NCBI GenBank assembly: GCA_028101545.1
Contig: JAOHKZ010000003.1
Span: 1 to 64,000, forward strand
Direction: 5' to 3'
DNA: 64,000 bases
Source: Opitutales bacterium
Lineage (GTDB): Bacteria > Verrucomicrobiota > Verrucomicrobiia > Opitutales > Seribacteraceae
Part shown: positions 1 to 8,880 of the stretch, piece after piece
Layout: each line of letters opens with the position of its first letter
Position numbering within the stretch: position 1 is the first letter of the stretch
Program-made: the position numbers and the translations under genes
The notes under the pieces: model-generated
Database searches by the model: none
Seen by the model: the letters and a program-made list of their open reading frames with translations, nothing else
What the model was told of the DNA's origin: nothing

Positions 1-476
1 CTTCACTAGCTATCGATGGTGGAGTAGTTAACATTAAAGTACCAATTGATTTCCGAGGACAAACTACAAACTTTTTAGCAGCAGTTGGGGGAATTGATGT
101 TAAACCTGATGTTCCGGCTCGTGTTATTATTAACGAGCGTACTGGAACTATTGTCGCTACTCAAAGTGTTCGTATTTCTCCAGTTGCTGTAAGTAGTAGT
201 AATGTCACAATTTTCTTGAACCCAACAACTGGGGTAAGTCAGCCATTACCATTCTCGCAAGGTGCTACTACTTTACTGGAAGGTGAGAATGCTGATTTAA
301 TAGAAGAAGTCGGTAGGTTTGAACCCCTAGATGAACTAGATCCTCCCGGTGCATCTACAGTGAATGAACTTGCCTCTGCATTAAATAAATTAGGACTTAC
401 AACCCGTGAAATGACTTCAATTTTGCAATCTATTAAAAATGCTGGTGCCCTCCAGGCTGAACTAATTATCAATTGA
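1..476 (+). CDS. flgI: Flagellar P-ring protein FlgI, 3' part
   Basis: This is the C-terminal 157 codons of FlgI, the periplasmic P-ring protein that surrounds the flagellar rod; the 5' end lies before the window and the reading frame begins at base 3. The recognisable C-terminal block is present: an INERTGTIV stretch, then VRISPVAVSSSNVTI and a VSQPLPFSQG segment, all typical of the end of FlgI. The last ~50 residues (a helical tail starting LNKLGLTTREMTSILQ) also match the family. The stop lies 4 bp before flgJ. A P-ring implies a peptidoglycan layer and outer membrane. The truncation is only the window edge. Confidence 0.93.
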   Translation, partial: SLAIDGGVVNIKVPIDFRGQTTNFLAAVGGIDVKPDVPARVIINERTGTIVATQSVRISPVAVSSSNVTIFLNPTTGVSQPLPFSQGATTLLEGENADLIEEVGRFEPLDELDPPGASTVNELASALNKLGLTTREMTSILQSIKNAGALQAELIIN

Positions 477-480
477 TTTT

Positions 481-822
481 ATGGATACTGAAGGAACAAA
501 CACTCAATACATTGGAATGGATTCATCTATGTTAATGCAGATGGCTCATTCCAAGCATACTTCAAAAGACCAAAAAGTTGCTGCAGTTAGTGATCAATTT
601 GAGTCAGTTTTAGTAAAGCAGTTTTTGAAAGAAGCACTCAAGCCAATGTTTAAAGGTGTTTTTAATGAAGATGGAGGTGCTCACCGCATGTATCGTCATT
701 TTTTTACAGATGCAATTTCTGAAAGTATTGCTAGCGGAGGAGGTTTTGGGGTGTCTACAATTCTCCAGCAACAATTGTCTGATGTAAAAACACATCCGAA
801 TTTAGATAAAAATTCTAAATAG
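481..822 (+). CDS. flgJ: FlgJ-type rod-binding protein (rod-binding domain only)
   Basis: This 113-aa protein corresponds to the N-terminal rod-binding domain of FlgJ, which caps the growing rod in the periplasm. The segment from about residue 36 (VAAVSDQFESVLVKQFLKEAL) to about residue 100, with the MYRHFFTDAISESIA core and a glycine-rich GGGFG turn, follows the family pattern. The muramidase domain found in enterobacterial FlgJ is absent, as in many other phyla, so peptidoglycan would have to be opened by a separate enzyme. It begins with ATG 4 bp after flgI and is followed 9 bp later by the FlgN-like gene. No Shine-Dalgarno is evident. Confidence 0.85.
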   Translation: MDTEGTNTQYIGMDSSMLMQMAHSKHTSKDQKVAAVSDQFESVLVKQFLKEALKPMFKGVFNEDGGAHRMYRHFFTDAISESIASGGGFGVSTILQQQLSDVKTHPNLDKNSK

Positions 823-831
823 TTAAAATTT

Positions 832-1362
832 ATGGTTCAGCTTTCACAATTACAAAAGCCACATACTTCTTTCACTTGGGAAGATCTATTATCTTTGCTT
901 CGCGATGAACTCCAAGAGTATGGTGGTTTAGTTGGTTTACTTAATGCTCAGCAACAAAGCATTTTGAACCGAAATCCGCAAAGCCTTTTGGAGGTTAATC
1001 GTTCTGTGCAAAATCAAATAGAAGCTAGTAAAATTCTGCACAAAAGAAGAGAGGGGTTTGTTTCTTCACTTGCATCTAATTATGGACATCCAGAAGATGT
1101 TGCCTTATCTGAAATCTTAGAGCATTTTCCTAGTGTTACTCAACCCATGTTCCATAGTATAATAGAAGAAATTAATAACTTAATTACCCAGATTCGAAAA
1201 AGAATTGCTCAGAATGGTAGACTTCTTTCACGCTTAACAGATGTTACGGATCAATTATTGACTGTTTCCGACCCAGCTTCGCATTCTAAAACTTACAGTA
1301 AAACTGGAGATCTAAGTTCGCTTTCATTAAGCAAGCGAGCTTCCTTGAATGAATCAGCTTAA
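832..1362 (+). CDS. flgN: FlgN-like chaperone for FlgK/FlgL
   Basis: A 176-aa mostly helical protein without signal peptide or membrane segment. A heptad-like region around residues 25-90 (DELQEYGGLVGLLNAQQQ, then repeated Q/N/R) and a second helix around 110-140 resemble FlgN, the cytosolic chaperone that holds FlgK and FlgL for type III export. Position directly upstream of flgK and flgL is the strongest support, since primary sequence of FlgN is poorly conserved. The last ~25 residues are serine-rich and probably disordered. If the assignment is right, its clients here are far larger than usual, about 1,090 and 1,230 residues. Confidence 0.7.
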   Translation: MVQLSQLQKPHTSFTWEDLLSLLRDELQEYGGLVGLLNAQQQSILNRNPQSLLEVNRSVQNQIEASKILHKRREGFVSSLASNYGHPEDVALSEILEHFPSVTQPMFHSIIEEINNLITQIRKRIAQNGRLLSRLTDVTDQLLTVSDPASHSKTYSKTGDLSSLSLSKRASLNESA

Positions 1363-1386
1363 AATATTATATTTTAGTTTTTGCCG

Positions 1387-4300
1387 ATGAGTCTACTTGG
1401 AGGTATAGTCAAAACTACAGAAGCACTTCGTTATCATTCGAAAAGTGCTGAGATTGCTGGGCAAAACCTTGCTCATGTAAATGATGAAAGCTATGCTAGG
1501 CAACGTGTACTTACGCGAGAAGGGGTTATGTATAACTCTGCCGAAGGTTTACTTACATCTGGACTTGAAGTTGGTGGATTAGATCATGCTAGGAATGATC
1601 TTATTGATGCTCGAGTTATCACTGAAACGGGCGAAACCTCTTCTCTTAGTGCTCAAAAAGAAATTTTAGAATTATTACAGGGTACATTGGGTGAAAAAAT
1701 TACGCGCCAAGGAGTAAATGTTGGTTTAGATGATTTACATGAGAGTGACCTAGCACCGGGCAGTTTAACTCGTGCCATGAATGACTTTTTTAACGCTTTT
1801 CAAGAGTTGTCGGCATCGCCTCATGAGGAGACTATTAAACAGGAGTTATTACATAAGATTGAGACATTGACCAAGAGATTCAATGAGGCAGGTGAAAGTT
1901 TAGAAAATATTGAATCAGATCTATCGGAAACAATTCGCCGATCCGTTGAAGATGTTAACAGAATTTTATCCCAAATCCACCAAGTTAACACTCAGGTTCG
2001 CCGATTTGAATTACTTGATAAGGGAAAGGCTGTTTCTTATCGTGATCGTAGGCAAGCTTTACTTGAAGACCTTTCAACATACATTAATTTTAAGACAGAA
2101 GACGATATTTCAACAGCAACAGGCAAACCATCAGGCTTTGTAAATATTTTTGTAGATGGTGTGAATGGTGAAAAAGTAAACATTTTAGATTCTACTGGAG
2201 CAAAACCTATGACTAATGACTGGGGCCAGGAGTTCTCTTTGGCTTTACCATCTAATCCTGACGGTACAGCGGCAACAGTCAGGGCAAAAATCGATTCTAG
2301 CGGGCAACTTGGGCGATTTGAAGTTTTAGAAAGTGGATCTAAATACGATGATAGTAAAGGTCCCTTTATTGTTAGTTTATTACCACCTATTTCTCCTGTA
2401 ACAGCTTTACAGGACAATGCTTTTGCTGCTCCAATAGAAGAAGCTAATCAGGGTTTGTTGCAAGCCGCTCCAGAGCTTATGGCTAATCAACCAGTTGATA
2501 CAGGAAACGAACTTGCCAATACAACTGGAGGTGAGATCGGAACAAGTGTTACCTCTGATCCTGCACTTTCTTCTAGAATATTGGATGAAGTTTTTCATGA
2601 AGGAGGAGTTTATTATCAAGCATTGGCTAATACTCAAAAAGGAGATTTACTATCGGATGAGACTAAGTTTATGAAAATCTCCAACCCGCCCAATGGAGTT
2701 ATTTCCGAGACAAAGAGAACTTTTTCGGATTTAGAATTCATTGGAAAGGGAGAGCAGGTTTACTATGAAGGTAAATTATATCAAGCCACCACTGATGTAG
2801 GACCTTACATTACAGAATCTGGCATATTGGAACCAGAAACTCAGGTTTTAGGCAGCTCTAGAAATTACCTATCTGGAGAGGTTTTTAACTTCAACGATGT
2901 TTTTTATCAGGCAATCAATGATGTAGGGAAGGGAGCAGACCTTTCTGCTTTATCCGCTTCTGCCGGCACCGTGAATTCTTCAGGAATAGTAACTCTCGGT
3001 GCTACACTACCCCTTAAGTCAGAACTTGCAAATGTACAGTGGCCCAATGGTAATGATGTTACAAAAGGCCAAATTATTTCCTTCAAGGATCCAGACAGTA
3101 CATCAGATGGTGATTTTTATATCGCGCTCGACACTGTAAATGCTTCATCTCCTGAAATTCCATCCACTTCAACAAATTTTGCTCGTGTTGGTGTCTTTAT
3201 TGATGACACAATTGAAAATGTTTCGAATTTACCACAAACACAAACACTACTAGTTAATAATGTTGAAGTTACAGATGTTCAAATTGCATTTGAAGATGGT
3301 AAAGTTTATTATGATGATGCATCTCAATCCCATTTTTTAGTCAAAGCGTCCCCAAAGCCAATTACTGGAGACGCCAATGTTAATTCCTTTAATCCAAATG
3401 ATTCAAAATGGAGTAATCATTTTCATGTGTTTAAGCCCAATGCTAATTCTGGCTTAAATGTAAATTCAATCGCAAGGAAATCTTTTCCATCCGGTCTAAA
3501 TGTGACCAATGGATCGTTGCAAGAAGTGAAAATAGGTGTTGCTGAAGCAATTATTGAAAATGGAGAGGTGAAAAGTTTTAATATTCTTCAAACCGGTAAT
3601 GATCTACCATCTACAGATACGATTTTTGCAAATGGTGTTGAACTAGTTATTGATCGCGGTTCTATCCATGGTTACCAAACTGCCCGTCTTAATGATCTTG
3701 AAACATTTAGGAAAAGTTTGAACGGTCTCGTTTCAGAATTTGTCACACAAGTAAATACAATTTACAACCCAGAAGATGAACCAGGTGGGTATTTGTTTGG
3801 TTTTGAGGCTAATTTAACCAGACCAAAGTTGGGCCGGAATGTTATCATGGAAGAAGAGTTTGGTCTTTATGGTGTTGAGGGTAACGGAGAAATGAAAATG
3901 TACCCTAATGAAGTAAGCATGACTCTTGCGTATGCAGAGTCCGACACTTTCACCGTTACCAGCACAACTCCTGTTGTGCCTAAGGAACTAAAACAGCAGT
4001 TTGAAAACACGGGTTACATCATTCGAGATGATTCTGGAGCAGGTTTTGAGTTAGAAGACCCAAATTCCGGCTCTATTTATACTTTTTATGCGAGTGCAAG
4101 AAGAATGCAGAATGTCACCTTGGAGACTGACAGTAATTATCCAGGAGAAGATTTACTTTTAGGAACTGCAGATGATGGAAGGTCGATAATGTTAGCATAC
4201 CAAAATGTTCCTTTTAGGTTAGAGCAAGGAGATAAAGAATTTTTACTAGGCGACAATTTTTCTTTTGATGCCGTCTTAGAAAACAGTTGGAATTTAGCAT

Positions 4301-4662
4301 CATCTCTCATTGTTGATAAGAATCTTGATGTTGAAAGTATTAGAGCAAGTTTGGATGACGATCAGGGGGCTAATGAGTTGGCTCTGAAAATTAGTGAGTT
4401 GAGTAATGGTGAGTTTACAAAACAAATTGCATCGATAAATTCAGATTTAGGGAACACATTATCCGATATTGGAGATAACTTAGATCATCATACCACAATC
4501 GAAAACCTTTTGTTAGATCAAAGAAGAGCAGTTAGTTCTGTTTCGGTCGATGAGGAGGTTTCTGATTTAATGGTTTTCCAAAGGTCTTTCCAGGCGTCTT
4601 CACGAGTGCTTAATACGCTCGACAAAATGTTGGAATTAGTTGTAATGGGGTTAATTAAGTAA
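1387..4662 (+). CDS. flgK: Flagellar hook-associated protein 1 FlgK, giant form with inserted modules
   Basis: FlgK joins hook to filament. The N-terminus (LLGGIVKTTEALRYHSKSAE, then NLAHVNDESYARQRV) and the C-terminus (SVDEEVSDLMVFQRSFQAS, then VLNTLDKMLE) are the conserved rod-forming D0/D1 ends. At 1091 aa it is about twice the usual 450-600. The excess lies in the centre, about residues 270-750, built of short beta-rich units with a G-x-V-Y/F-Y-x-G/N-x-Y/F-Y-x-A pattern (near residues 405, 457, 497, 575, 636). Two further units match A-x-A-x-I-x(3)-G-x-V with a later G-x(2)-Y or G-N-D (near 303 and 719). I chose ATG 1387 rather than TTG 1381 because MSLLGGIVK fits the family start. The added part should project from the filament surface. 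Confidence 0.93.
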   Translation: MSLLGGIVKTTEALRYHSKSAEIAGQNLAHVNDESYARQRVLTREGVMYNSAEGLLTSGLEVGGLDHARNDLIDARVITETGETSSLSAQKEILELLQGTLGEKITRQGVNVGLDDLHESDLAPGSLTRAMNDFFNAFQELSASPHEETIKQELLHKIETLTKRFNEAGESLENIESDLSETIRRSVEDVNRILSQIHQVNTQVRRFELLDKGKAVSYRDRRQALLEDLSTYINFKTEDDISTATGKPSGFVNIFVDGVNGEKVNILDSTGAKPMTNDWGQEFSLALPSNPDGTAATVRAKIDSSGQLGRFEVLESGSKYDDSKGPFIVSLLPPISPVTALQDNAFAAPIEEANQGLLQAAPELMANQPVDTGNELANTTGGEIGTSVTSDPALSSRILDEVFHEGGVYYQALANTQKGDLLSDETKFMKISNPPNGVISETKRTFSDLEFIGKGEQVYYEGKLYQATTDVGPYITESGILEPETQVLGSSRNYLSGEVFNFNDVFYQAINDVGKGADLSALSASAGTVNSSGIVTLGATLPLKSELANVQWPNGNDVTKGQIISFKDPDSTSDGDFYIALDTVNASSPEIPSTSTNFARVGVFIDDTIENVSNLPQTQTLLVNNVEVTDVQIAFEDGKVYYDDASQSHFLVKASPKPITGDANVNSFNPNDSKWSNHFHVFKPNANSGLNVNSIARKSFPSGLNVTNGSLQEVKIGVAEAIIENGEVKSFNILQTGNDLPSTDTIFANGVELVIDRGSIHGYQTARLNDLETFRKSLNGLVSEFVTQVNTIYNPEDEPGGYLFGFEANLTRPKLGRNVIMEEEFGLYGVEGNGEMKMYPNEVSMTLAYAESDTFTVTSTTPVVPKELKQQFENTGYIIRDDSGAGFELEDPNSGSIYTFYASARRMQNVTLETDSNYPGEDLLLGTADDGRSIMLAYQNVPFRLEQGDKEFLLGDNFSFDAVLENSWNLASSLIVDKNLDVESIRASLDDDQGANELALKISELSNGEFTKQIASINSDLGNTLSDIGDNLDHHTTIENLLLDQRRAVSSVSVDEEVSDLMVFQRSFQASSRVLNTLDKMLELVVMGLIK

Positions 4663-4683
4663 TTATGGTTTCAAATTTCTAAA

Positions 4684-7600
4684 ATGCGTTTACCAAATCT
4701 CAGCGTTAGTGATTCTATTATTAGAACGATACAGGAGTTAAACAATGATCGTTTTAAATTAGATCAACAAATCTCTAGCGGTCAAAAAATTGCCTTGCCC
4801 GAAGATGATGGCATGAGAATGGGGCGTGTCATTGAACTTGAAACGCACAAAGGCCAGATTACACAATATCAAAGGAATGCCTCATACGCCAAAGAGTTTT
4901 TGGATGCAGGTTATTTAAACTTAGACCATTTAAGAGATTTAAATCAACGTGCTCAAGAAATAGCAAGATCTGCTGGTTCTAGTTTAAACGGACCTGCAAT
5001 GGAGACTTATGGCCATGAAATCGATCAACTGATTGAAGAGGCTTTAAATAGGGTCAATTCTACTCATCGAAAACAAGCTTTATTTGCTGGAACTAAGTTA
5101 AAACCGGAGTTCAACCACTCAGATATTCTCGTTGAGAAACGAGAAAAGAAGTCTTTTGCTTTCAATCAAGTAGGTACTATTGGTTCTGATGGCAAAAGAA
5201 GATTGGACGAGAATGAACAGATAATCCTTGCTGTTAATGGTAGGGAATATGTTTTTAAGGCTAAAGTTAATGGGTTGGATTTAGATGAAGCCAAACATAG
5301 GCTTAGAGATTTAATTAATAAAGATACTCAATATCTTTCAAATTCTCCCACATACGAAACTGATCAATATTCTGCATTTGTCAGAGGCGCTGTATCTGCA
5401 TCAACATTTAGGAATGATAATGCAAAACTTTCTGCTGAAATTACATCCCAAGGTGATATTGTAGTTTTGGGTTCACCAAGTGAAAAATTCTCTGCTGCTT
5501 CAACATTTGTAACTAAGTGGGATCCTAACAACTATTTTCCTAATCAATTACAAGCAAAGTTAGATTCTGAAACTTCTTCCCGTTACCCTGGTTCCTCATA
5601 TGATTCTTTATCTAAGGGTGAAAAACAACTCGTTCAAGATGCTGTTTACAATAGTGAATGGACTAGATCTCTCACTGTTACTTCAACTTCCATTGACAGC
5701 AATTCCAATCTTTCATTTGAAATTCCCAGTAATTGGAAAAGATTAACTATTTATAATCAGGGTGATGTCGTTGAAAGGGGTGGTAAACTTTGGGAGTCAA
5801 TTGGTGCAGAAAATGTTAATCACGATCCAAGTGCTTCGGGAGTAGATTATTGGCGGGAAATTGGCTCTAGTTATAGTAAAGAAAGGGAGGACTGGGATCT
5901 TGAGGTAACAGGTAAATCCAACCGTCTTTATTTTACTTCCCCTGATGGGACACTATTTCCCGATAGGACTTCCGCAGTCAATTATTCTAGAAATATTTTA
6001 ATTTCCACTAAAATTAAAGATTATCAACTTAGTTCCAACCCTGCACAAGCCCTAGCTACTGATTTAGAAAATGCGGTAAAACAAGTTTCTATACCAGTTA
6101 ATCAATTTTCGGTTTCTGGTTCTGAAAATGAAGGTGCTGTATTTTTTGATCCAGAAACTCTTAAATATTCCCTTAATTCTGCTCCTAGCGATGGTTCAAT
6201 AATTTCTGGCTCGTTTATTAAAGATAATGGTCAAGTATTCAGAGCTAATCAAAAAGTTTCTGCTAATGATGTTGTCTTGCACGAAGGCAGGTACTTCTTA
6301 GTCCAAAACCCTAATTCTGTTGACGCACAAACTTTACCCCATCTAGTTGAAAAATTGCCTCCATCAGGAGATGTAATTTCTTACAATGGTCCAATTGTTA
6401 AGTCCACTGATTCTTCAACACCTTCACTTAATTCAGGTCAATATTTTGAGGTTGTCAATGCAGACCCGACACTACCTTCGCAATTTTATTTAGCGAGTTC
6501 ACAAATTTCTCTTTCCGCAGGTGATCTAACTGGTTTGAGTTCTGCGACACCAGTTGTTCCATCAGCTTTAAGTAAAGTGAGCTATGATCCTTCACTTTCT
6601 AATGTATCCATTAAGGCAGGTCAGCATCTTTTTGACTCTACCACTGGTAAGTATTTTTTAATCAAATCGAATTCGTCTTTCTCGCTTTCTGACACTACCA
6701 GTAATGTTTTCAATGGGGTAGAGAAGGTAGAAGTTATGGAAAGAACTGATGGGAATGTATTTTTGCTAGGATCGACTTTACCAGTCGAGGGCAAAGAAAA
6801 ACTCTTCTACGAGGACCGTGAATTAATTGCTAGTGCAGGAGATTACATCGCATATCAACCCCCTGCAATTAACATTAATGATACTTTTGTTCTACCACCA
6901 GTTGAGCATTATGTTGCACTTCAAAATATCAACAAATATGCCTCATGGGTTGAAGGTAATCCCTCACTTTCTGGAGAGTTTGCCATGAAATCTGGTAAAT
7001 TATACTTTGCGAACACAGCTATCATTGGGGCAGATAATACAGAAGCGAATTTTTCATTAAACTGGAGCGAAGCAACAACTTGGCAAGAAGGTTTTGCTGC
7101 CAAAACTGGTGATTCTGTTTTTAAAAATGGAATTTACTACACTTCCAACACGGATTTAACTCCAAGTGATAATTCAGAACTTAATTTCTCATCTAATTGG
7201 ACAGCATCCAATTTTCCTGATTATAATATTTCAGAGGGAAGTTTTTACAGTAAAGTTGGAAGTTCTTTGACTTCACCTGGACCTACAGTAGCAAATCAGG
7301 GTGAAAATTGGAGTCCTAACTTAACCTACGATTTTGGACAAATCGTTTACCATGAAGGTGCTTATTTTCAATGCCAGGTGAATAGTTTTGATAACACTTC
7401 CGACGCACAGAGCATATCAGGAGTTCCTTCGATAATAACTCCTAATGACAAATTTATATATAACGAAACAAACCAAAAGGTAGCCAACGATAAATGGTTG
7501 CAAATAGATAAACCATTGGATCATGTTTTGAAATTTTCTGTTGATAATGCGGAAAAACCACTAGTTTCAATTCAACCCTCTGGAGTTTCTGGAAATGATG

Positions 7601-8385
7601 CAAGAGCTGAAGCAATTCTCGATTCCGATGGAGAAGTTGTTGGTTTAAAAGTTATTGATGCTGGTAGATATTTTTTCGGAGTTTCAAGTGCCGGTTTTGT
7701 ACCTCCAGATTTCGAAAAGGCAAAAGTAATTCTTGCTAATGGTCAGGAAATGGAAGCTGATATTTTGTGGGAACAAAACCCTGTGGACCCAGGTGCTTAT
7801 CGAGTCGCGGGATTCGATATTTCAGTTGGTGTGCCTTTGAGTTCTGTTAAGCAATCTGCTGTTACAGGAGACTCATACTCTTTTGCAACAGGGAACAAAA
7901 CATTTTTAGACCATCGTGATAAAGATGGTAATGTCCTTAATGTAACTTACACTGGTAGTGAATCTAACTCTAGTTATTACATTGGTAGTGAAAGTAAAAT
8001 TTCCGCGTTTTTACAAGCTGGAAATAATGGAACATCTGAACTAGGTGATGTAGTTAACGATTTGGTCAGTTTGCGAGATTCACTTCTTAATTCTACACCA
8101 TCTCATTATTCTCAAGAAATTGAAGAGAATGAAAGGAAACTTTTGCTTCAGGAGGATAAACTTATTGATAAAATGGGCGAATTGTCTGCTCGAATGTCAA
8201 GAATGGAAACAGTAAAAGCGCACGATGAAGATTATTTCATGCAACTAGACCAGAGAATCTCTAGTGATGTCGACATTGATTTATCAGAGGCTATAATGAG
8301 ACTTACTCAACTATCTACTGCCTATCAGGCTTCTTTACAAGTTGGTTCCCAACTACTGAACACTTCTCTACTTAACTACCTATAA
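4684..8385 (+). CDS. flgL: Flagellar hook-associated protein 3 FlgL, giant form with inserted modules
   Basis: FlgL is the second hook-filament junction protein and a flagellin homologue of usually 300-500 aa; this one is 1233 aa. The flagellin-like ends are clear: residues 1-130 (LNNDRFKLDQQISSGQKI, then NRVNSTHRKQALFAGTK) and the last ~110 (EAIMRLTQLSTAYQASLQVG). Between them lie many small Trp/Tyr/Gly modules, for example YNQGDVVERGGKLWES near residue 357, WVEG...MKSGKLYFANT near 754, WQEG...DSVFKNGIYYTS near 800 and YDFGQIVYHEGAYFQC near 882. These look like repeated chitin-binding-type (CBM5/12-like) units; that resemblance is inference. ATG start 21 bp after flgK. Probable client of the FlgN-like protein. 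Confidence 0.92.
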   Translation: MRLPNLSVSDSIIRTIQELNNDRFKLDQQISSGQKIALPEDDGMRMGRVIELETHKGQITQYQRNASYAKEFLDAGYLNLDHLRDLNQRAQEIARSAGSSLNGPAMETYGHEIDQLIEEALNRVNSTHRKQALFAGTKLKPEFNHSDILVEKREKKSFAFNQVGTIGSDGKRRLDENEQIILAVNGREYVFKAKVNGLDLDEAKHRLRDLINKDTQYLSNSPTYETDQYSAFVRGAVSASTFRNDNAKLSAEITSQGDIVVLGSPSEKFSAASTFVTKWDPNNYFPNQLQAKLDSETSSRYPGSSYDSLSKGEKQLVQDAVYNSEWTRSLTVTSTSIDSNSNLSFEIPSNWKRLTIYNQGDVVERGGKLWESIGAENVNHDPSASGVDYWREIGSSYSKEREDWDLEVTGKSNRLYFTSPDGTLFPDRTSAVNYSRNILISTKIKDYQLSSNPAQALATDLENAVKQVSIPVNQFSVSGSENEGAVFFDPETLKYSLNSAPSDGSIISGSFIKDNGQVFRANQKVSANDVVLHEGRYFLVQNPNSVDAQTLPHLVEKLPPSGDVISYNGPIVKSTDSSTPSLNSGQYFEVVNADPTLPSQFYLASSQISLSAGDLTGLSSATPVVPSALSKVSYDPSLSNVSIKAGQHLFDSTTGKYFLIKSNSSFSLSDTTSNVFNGVEKVEVMERTDGNVFLLGSTLPVEGKEKLFYEDRELIASAGDYIAYQPPAININDTFVLPPVEHYVALQNINKYASWVEGNPSLSGEFAMKSGKLYFANTAIIGADNTEANFSLNWSEATTWQEGFAAKTGDSVFKNGIYYTSNTDLTPSDNSELNFSSNWTASNFPDYNISEGSFYSKVGSSLTSPGPTVANQGENWSPNLTYDFGQIVYHEGAYFQCQVNSFDNTSDAQSISGVPSIITPNDKFIYNETNQKVANDKWLQIDKPLDHVLKFSVDNAEKPLVSIQPSGVSGNDARAEAILDSDGEVVGLKVIDAGRYFFGVSSAGFVPPDFEKAKVILANGQEMEADILWEQNPVDPGAYRVAGFDISVGVPLSSVKQSAVTGDSYSFATGNKTFLDHRDKDGNVLNVTYTGSESNSSYYIGSESKISAFLQAGNNGTSELGDVVNDLVSLRDSLLNSTPSHYSQEIEENERKLLLQEDKLIDKMGELSARMSRMETVKAHDEDYFMQLDQRISSDVDIDLSEAIMRLTQLSTAYQASLQVGSQLLNTSLLNYL

Positions 8386-8401
8386 TACTTTTACTATTAG
8401 T

Positions 8402-8857
8402 ATGAAATTAGAACTAGGTGGTGGAACTGAAAGCCAAAATATAAATCAGTCTGTCTCGAGAAATAAAGTTTCTCTACCTGATGGACTATTTGGTTTTGCT
8501 GAAATCAGATCAATGGAATTAGTTTTTGATCATGAAGAACTTCCATTTATGTGGTTGCGTGAAGATAAGCAAGACGGGTTAGCATTTGTTGTAATTGAAC
8601 CTGGTGGGGTAATACCTAATTATTCTGTCGAAATTGCGGATGCTGATGTTCAATTACTAGGTATAACTGGACCGGAAGATACTATGATCTTGAATATTGT
8701 GACTCTTCCTCCTGACCAAAGCGGGAAAATTTCTTTAAACCTTGTTGGACCTATAATAGTGAACAGAAAAGATTTAGTTGGGAAACAATGTATCATTAAT
8801 AATCATGAAGAATTTTCTGCTCGTCATATTTTAGATGTGAGTGGAGATACTCTCTAA
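8402..8857 (+). CDS. fliW: Flagellar assembly factor FliW
   Basis: FliW binds flagellin and also binds and antagonises CsrA, coupling filament assembly to flagellin translation. The 151-aa protein has the family pattern: LPDGLFGFAEIRSMELV near the N-terminus, a PFMWLREDKQDGLAFVVIEP block around residue 50, and a conserved MILNIVTLPPDQ then NLVGPIIVN core around 100-120. It is followed after 23 bp by csrA, the classic FliW-CsrA pairing. The stop codon sits inside a hairpin whose other arm covers the csrA leader, so translation of fliW could affect csrA initiation. The flagellin gene, the usual target of this switch, is not in the window. Confidence 0.93.
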   Translation: MKLELGGGTESQNINQSVSRNKVSLPDGLFGFAEIRSMELVFDHEELPFMWLREDKQDGLAFVVIEPGGVIPNYSVEIADADVQLLGITGPEDTMILNIVTLPPDQSGKISLNLVGPIIVNRKDLVGKQCIINNHEEFSARHILDVSGDTL

Positions 8858-8878
8858 TTTTTATCTTAGATTAGAGAG
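8850..8878 (+). promoter_or_regulatory. Hairpin between fliW stop and csrA start, masking the csrA ribosome-binding region
   Basis: Bases 8850-8858 (CTCTCTAAT) and 8870-8878 (ATTAGAGAG) are perfectly complementary over 9 bp with an 11-nt loop. The left arm contains the fliW stop codon (8855-8857). The right arm overlaps the purine-rich AGAGAGG tract just before the csrA ATG at 8881. In RNA this would occlude csrA initiation unless a ribosome finishing fliW opens it. There is no T-tract directly after it, so it is not an obvious terminator. Pairing is seen directly; translational control is inference. Confidence 0.5.
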
Positions 8879-8880
8879 GT

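Noticed and set aside
1360-1376. AT-only palindrome TAAAATAT-T-ATATTTTA between flgN and flgK
   Set aside because: Perfect arms but only A/T and a one-base centre; in a low-GC genome this is expected by chance and would form no stable RNA hairpin.
8385-8403. 5-bp ATACT/AGTAT hairpin around the fliW start codon
   Set aside because: Too short and AT-rich to be a convincing control element, although it parallels the stronger one before csrA.
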